From Rhizophagus irregularis (lineage: Eukaryota; Glomeromycota; Glomeromycetes; Glomerales; Glomeraceae): a stretch of DNA of 64,000 nt. Under the pieces are notes generated by a model. It saw only the letters and a list, made by a program, of their open reading frames with translations, searched no databases and was not told the origin of the DNA. Position numbers and translations under genes: made by a program. Below, piece by piece: positions 59,580-64,000 of this stretch; position 1 is the stretch's first letter; each line of letters opens with the position of its first letter. The DNA lies in assembly GCF_026210795.1 (NCBI RefSeq), contig NC_089444.1:1230501-1294500 (forward strand), read 5' to 3'.

Positions 59580-61718
59580 ATGTCTAACATTACTGAATTT
59601 GAAGTTATTGATAATTCAAATGAGTGGATTGATTGGATTGAAGAATCTATTGCGAAAAATCAAATTAAATATTATGATTATAATCATTTTAATAGCATTA
59701 AAGAGGTTGGCTTTGGAAGTTTTGGAAAAGTTTATCGTGCAAATTGGAAAAGTTCTCATAGTTATTTAGCATTGAAATCTTTTTATAATTTCAATGTTAT
59801 GGCTAAAGAAATTGTTAATGAAGTAACTATTATATAGTATTGTCTTAATAATATGTTAACGTGAATTATGTTCCTAATTTATCATTTCTATTTTGGTTTA
59901 GCTTAAACTTCAGCGTGAAATTGATTTTCATGAAAATATAATTCGTTTTTATGGCATTACAACAGGTATTATAAATATTTAAAATATTATGATTTTGATA
60001 AAATGAAAAAATCTAAATAAATTTTATTTATTTTTTTTTCTTAAAAAAAGAAAATCAAAGCAACAATTCAAAGAAATATTTATTAGTGATGGAATATGCC
60101 AATAATGGTACCCTTCGAAGCTATTTAAACAGATGCTTTAAAGACCTTAACTGGAATAACAAATTAAATCTAGCATTTCAGTTAACTAATGCTATATCAT
60201 TTTTACACGATGAAGGGATTGTGCATCGTGATTTGGTAGGTTATTTACATTTTAACATTTTATTAAATTAATACAGTTTGTAAGTTTATTACCTAATATT
60301 ATTATCATTTTAATTAATAATAGCACTCCAATAACGTATTAATTCATAAGGATACCGTTAAATTAGCTGATTTTGGATTATCAAAAAGGATTGAAGAATC
60401 ATCTAATATTCAATCAAAATTATTTGGAATGGTTACTTATGTTGATCCACAAATATTTAATAGAAAAAGAGATAGCAACAATCAAGTTCAAATATATTCA
60501 TTAAATAAAAAGAGTGATGTTTACAGTATTGGTGTACTCTTATGGGAAATATCTAGTGGACTACCACCTTTTTGTAATGAACCATATGATCTTGGTTTGG
60601 CTATGGAAATATTACATGGTCTTAGAGAGAAACCCATTCCCAATACACCTGATGATTATATAAAAATATATACTGGTAAATAAAAATAAATTTAAATTAT
60701 GTTCATAATAATTGCTTTTATTAATTACAAGTCTATTTTATACTTAGACTGCTGGAATAATGAACCAGATAATCGTCCAACTATCAACCAAGTTGTTGCA
60801 AAATTAAATGCAATTATTTTAAAAGAAAATATCCAATTATCAAGTGAACAGCAGGATATTGTTGAAATTCCTAGAAATATGATTAATAGTTCATTGCATG
60901 GAGAAATGTCTCAACTTATTCAAAATTTTAATACTATGAATACAGAAGAAATGGATACTTCAATATCATCAAAAAATAATTTTGACATAATGGTTAATGA
61001 AATAATTATTCTTCTTGAAAATGTAACAACAGTAAGGAGAAAATATGAAATTGTTAATTATCTTAATAATCATAATATAACTTCAAAAGAAATTTATAAT
61101 TGGTTATTGAATAATCAGAATAATTTAAATTCTGTTCTTTTACTTGGAGTATTTAATCATTTTGGAGTTGAAATTAATGTTGATAAACAAAAAGCATTTG
61201 AATTATATCAAAATGCAGCAAATTCAGAAAATGTGCTTGGAATAATTAGCTTAGGATACTGTTATGAACTGGGAATTGGAACAAATGTTGATAATCAAAA
61301 AGCATTTGAACTATATCAAAAGGCAGCAAATTCAGGAAATGCACGTGGAATATATAGTCTAGGATATTGTTATCATTATGGAATTGGAATCAGTATTGAT
61401 CATCAAAAGGCATTTGTATTATATCAAAAGGCAGCAAATTTAGAAAATACACTTGGAATAAATAATTTAGGAGGCTGTTATGACTATGGAATTGGAACTA
61501 ATGTTGATAAACAAAAGGCATTTGAACTATATCAAAAGGCTGCAAATTTAGGAAATTATATAGCTCAATATAATCTTGCTGCTATGTATGAAAATGAATA
61601 TGGAGTTAAAAAGGACATAAATCAAGCAATTTATTGGTATACAAAATCTGCTGAACAAGGACATCAAAAAGCTCAAAACAGATTAAATATATTAAATATA
61701 CTTTGCAGAAACCCGTGA
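59580..61718 (+). CDS. Protein kinase with C-terminal Sel1 repeats
   Basis: Five exons: 59580-59822, 59902-59965, 60051-60235, 60324-60675, 60748-61718, all GT/AG with matching phases, giving 604 aa without breaks. Kinase domain about 40-310: glycine loop VGFGSFGKVY (G44, G46, G49), lysine K66 in LALKSF, HRDL at 161-164, DFG at 180-182, then a VDP in place of APE, DVYSIGVLLWEIS, and CWNNEPDNRPT. Residues about 412-590 hold five 36-residue Sel1 repeats (KAFELYQKAANSG, LGYCY, YGIGTNVD), an alpha-helical scaffold for protein contacts. The kinase-Sel1 pairing is greatly expanded in Rhizophagus. It should be a cytosolic signalling kinase; substrates unknown. All catalytic residues are present, so it is probably active. 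Confidence 0.9.
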
Positions 61719-62214
61719 TTTGTTACCATGCAGTTAAGACATCGCCATCAAATCACAACGATCTATTAACCATCATGTGAAGACGTGGTATCAAACGATC
61801 TTGTGAAATTGTCAATAACATATCTTTACGAAGTTGTAAAATGCTATTAAATAGGTGGTGAATAGGTGGTAAATAGGTGGTGAATTGATGGTTATTGTCA
61901 TCAAAATTTAGCCGAAAAAATCAATTCAAGATAATTTTTCGATGCATTAAATATCACTTGACGATGATTAATTTTTTTTTATTTAATAAATTTAACCTAA
62001 TAAAATTAATAAAAAACTAATTACTAATTACATAATAGTAAAAATATCATTTTGTAAAAATTAATAAGAAAACTAGTGTGAAAACGTATTTGTTAAGAAA
62101 AATAATAATAAAACGTCATATATAGCATTTTATTGTAATATACTATTGTAACCGCCCGCATATTTTTTTATTTTTATAATTAAAATCTTATAATAAAACA
62201 CATGAAATCTATAA
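61719..62214. other. Short intergenic region
   Basis: Between the convergent kinase-Sel1 gene and the next minus-strand gene. A GAATAGGTGGT / AAATAGGTGGT short repeat lies at 61856-61885. Otherwise AT-rich. Confidence 0.4.
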
Positions 62215-63972
62215 TCACAATTGCAATCTGCTGGCAATGTTCTTGCCGTTTCTTGACGGAACTGCTATATTTTTTGTCATTTTATCCAAAGCCTTCGTTG
62301 CATCAACATCTCTAGAATTATAATTTACAACAAATGCCCTTTGAACAAACTTTTGTAAAGTCCGCAAAGAATGGTTAGCCTTTAACTCGGTCATGTTTGT
62401 TGCGCTTAACCATCTTTGCAAAATATTTAACATTAAGTTTTCATTGATGAATAAATTTATCTCATGCCCCTCCAAATGACGGATGTTTTCATTTTCTCTG
62501 TGAGTGAAAATAATTAATTGGTAAAAATCCGTAGATAAGCAACAGAAAATTCAAATAAAATGATGGTCTGCTTACCCAACTCTCTTTTTCTTAAATATAG
62601 TGACTGCTTCCTCAATATTATCAAGAAATTTATTGCGAAAGTCACTGAAATTCCTACTGGCCGCACGCAAACACTCGATACCTTCCGCAGAGTTAAGATC
62701 GTAGTTAAAAACTTGCCGGACTAATTCTTCAAAAGCGCTCTTTTCAGGACCTCAAGCGCGAAGAAATAGGCATTTCAATTCTTCTAAAAAGTCTCGATTG
62801 GCTTTCGTCTGAATTATGCAAGTTATTAAACAATAGCAACAAGAACTAATGACAAAATAAATGATTGTTGTATTTACTCTGTCCTCTTGCCTTAACGCTT
62901 GTGGTATACCGGTTGCTAATGTTGCTGAATTAACGTTTGGTGTAACCAAGTTGAATGAGGTTGCAACTGGTGTTTGCATCGACAAATAAAGATTATAAGC
63001 AAGTAGTAAGATGCTCGGGTTTGCACATAACCACGAACAGATCTGATAAATGTTTCCCATATCGCAAAATGATGCTGGAAGTGTGGATTCTGATGTTTGG
63101 AAGGTCGAACGAGCATCACTATGATCATTAGTAAAAAAAGGTGTATTCAAATGAAACACTTTTTGTGGATTCAGACGAAAAACATCATCATTAAACTCTC
63201 TAGGATGATTAGGACCAGGTGTAGTATTATAATGTAAACGAGAGCGAGGTTCATGTATTTCATTTGATCGATATGAGTCATTATTACGAATTCTATCAAC
63301 ATTTCCGGATTCATCCATCCCATCTAATAGTATATTGTTATAAATTCTATTACTATCATTTGTAATCGGCGTTAGAGGTTCACGTTCGATATCTGCACTA
63401 TTTTTATTAAACTGAACTTCATCTAAAGAATTGAAGAAGGTTAAAACAAAATTTTATGAAGGTTAAAACAAAATTTATGAGGTTATATCAAATTATGATA
63501 AAAAGAGACCTTCTGAAAGAACATCATCATCGCTTAATTCTAAAAGTTTATTTATCGGAGTTAGTTCAGCAATGGCGGTAGCAGCTGGTTCTCTAATGCC
63601 AACGTCTTCATTTAAAATTTCATTGATAGCAGCTGTTGTACGCCTGCGTTTCGTGGTAGTCTTGGAAGTTGATGCCACAGTTTTGGTATTTGGTGATACA
63701 GTTTGTCGATCGGCATCATTTGTAGATTTGTTATCGTTAACAGGATCCTTCCTTTTTCGACCTCGTCTTTTAGTTGAAGGTTTTTTATTTAGATCCGTTT
63801 CCGGTTCTTGATTTTCTTTTGGAACTAGAAAGAAAATTAAGAATATGGCATAGTTTTTTACAATAACAGTAAAAGACGAAAAGTTACTTGAAGGATCGCT
63901 GATTTCGTCTTCGTCAATAGGGATAACATTTTGTTTTTTCTTTTGACCTCGAGTAGTTTTTTTAGGAGGCAT
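62215..63972 (-). CDS. Unknown five-exon gene with one internal TGA
   Basis: Exons: 63972-63888, 63824-63510, 63422-62878, 62808-62576 and 62497-62215, all phases matching, total 487 codons. The second intron has a GTCTCT donor, the only weak site. The N-terminus is very basic with several nuclear-signal-like runs (PPKKTTRGQKKK, TKRRGRKRK, TTTKRRR), then an acidic LSDDD. The middle is Asn/Asp/Arg-rich with one moderately hydrophobic stretch (SILLLAYNLYL). The C-terminal third is helical (FLDNIEEAVTIF, MLNILQRWLSATNMTEL). Codon 334 is TGA (62754-62752); the frame is open for 150 more codons after it, so this is either a recent nonsense change (CGA to TGA would do), a sequencing error or a short isoform. 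Nuclear location is likely; function unknown. Confidence 0.7.
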
Positions 63973-64000
63973 GATAATGCTGAAACGACTTTAAACTTTG

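Noticed and set aside
63572-63811. 79-codon plus-strand frame
   Set aside because: Antisense shadow of the second exon of the five-exon gene.
1-64000. tRNA, rRNA and riboswitch signals
   Set aside because: Scanned by eye for B-box-like GGTTCGAATCC and for rRNA-like blocks; none seen. A covariance-model scan could still find one.

Overview
The window looks like nuclear DNA of an arbuscular mycorrhizal fungus, most probably Rhizophagus (Glomeromycotina). The reasons are very AT-rich DNA with short GTAAGT/TAG introns, several tyrosine-kinase-like genes with the EGGFG, HxDxHxGN and DLG signatures typical of that lineage, one kinase with Sel1 repeats, an F-box/LRR relic, a TLDc relic, an ML-domain secreted protein and dense transposon debris. 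The species assignment is inference from protein families and no database was searched.

Layout. 1-5.7 kb: a MITE, a small two-exon zinc-finger-like gene (843-1626, +) and, tail to tail with it, a decayed multi-exon repeat-family gene (5729-1729, -) with one foldback inserted in an exon and one TA-flanked MITE in an intron. 7.1-9.8 kb: a complete DDE-integrase DNA transposon of Ginger type, with 121-bp inverted repeats, TATA duplications and a four-exon 577-aa gene. 9.9-10.5 kb: a small two-exon gene. 11.2-12.1 kb: a foldback element built of about 180-bp units. 12.1-14.7 kb: relics, including a TLDc fragment.

14.7-22.1 kb (-) is the most unusual part. A protein kinase gene is preceded by about 6 kb holding 59 consecutive 3-nt candidate exons. 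Each lies exactly between a TAG/CAG acceptor and a GT donor (nearly always GTAAG), about 99 bp apart, and many units carry an ACTAAC branch-point-like motif. A 60th unit has a 1-nt candidate exon. Reading through all of them in the phase set by the upstream exon meets no stop and enters the kinase exon in frame.

22-34 kb: a microsatellite hairpin, a 172-bp satellite, a Helitron-like 3' end, a kinase fragment, a nearly complete but broken kinase (28.0-30.6 kb, +) and a small broken three-exon gene (34.06-33.45 kb, -). 35-48 kb: a Kex2-type cysteine-rich secreted protein, two MITEs, decayed Crinkler-like and coiled-coil genes, a poly-T zone, a long polypurine tract, an HMG-box relic followed by a triplicated coding block, a Helitron-like element and an ML-domain secreted protein. 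49-59 kb: low-complexity DNA, an F-box pseudogene and a large AT-rich desert. 58.8-64 kb: a TA-flanked MITE, an intact kinase-Sel1 gene (+) and a five-exon gene with one internal TGA (-).

The intact genes suggest signalling (kinases) and secretion to the host or soil interface (two signal-peptide proteins). The rest records heavy transposon and gene-family turnover. No rRNA, tRNA or CRISPR was recognised. All splice models were read by eye from frame continuity and GT/AG sites.
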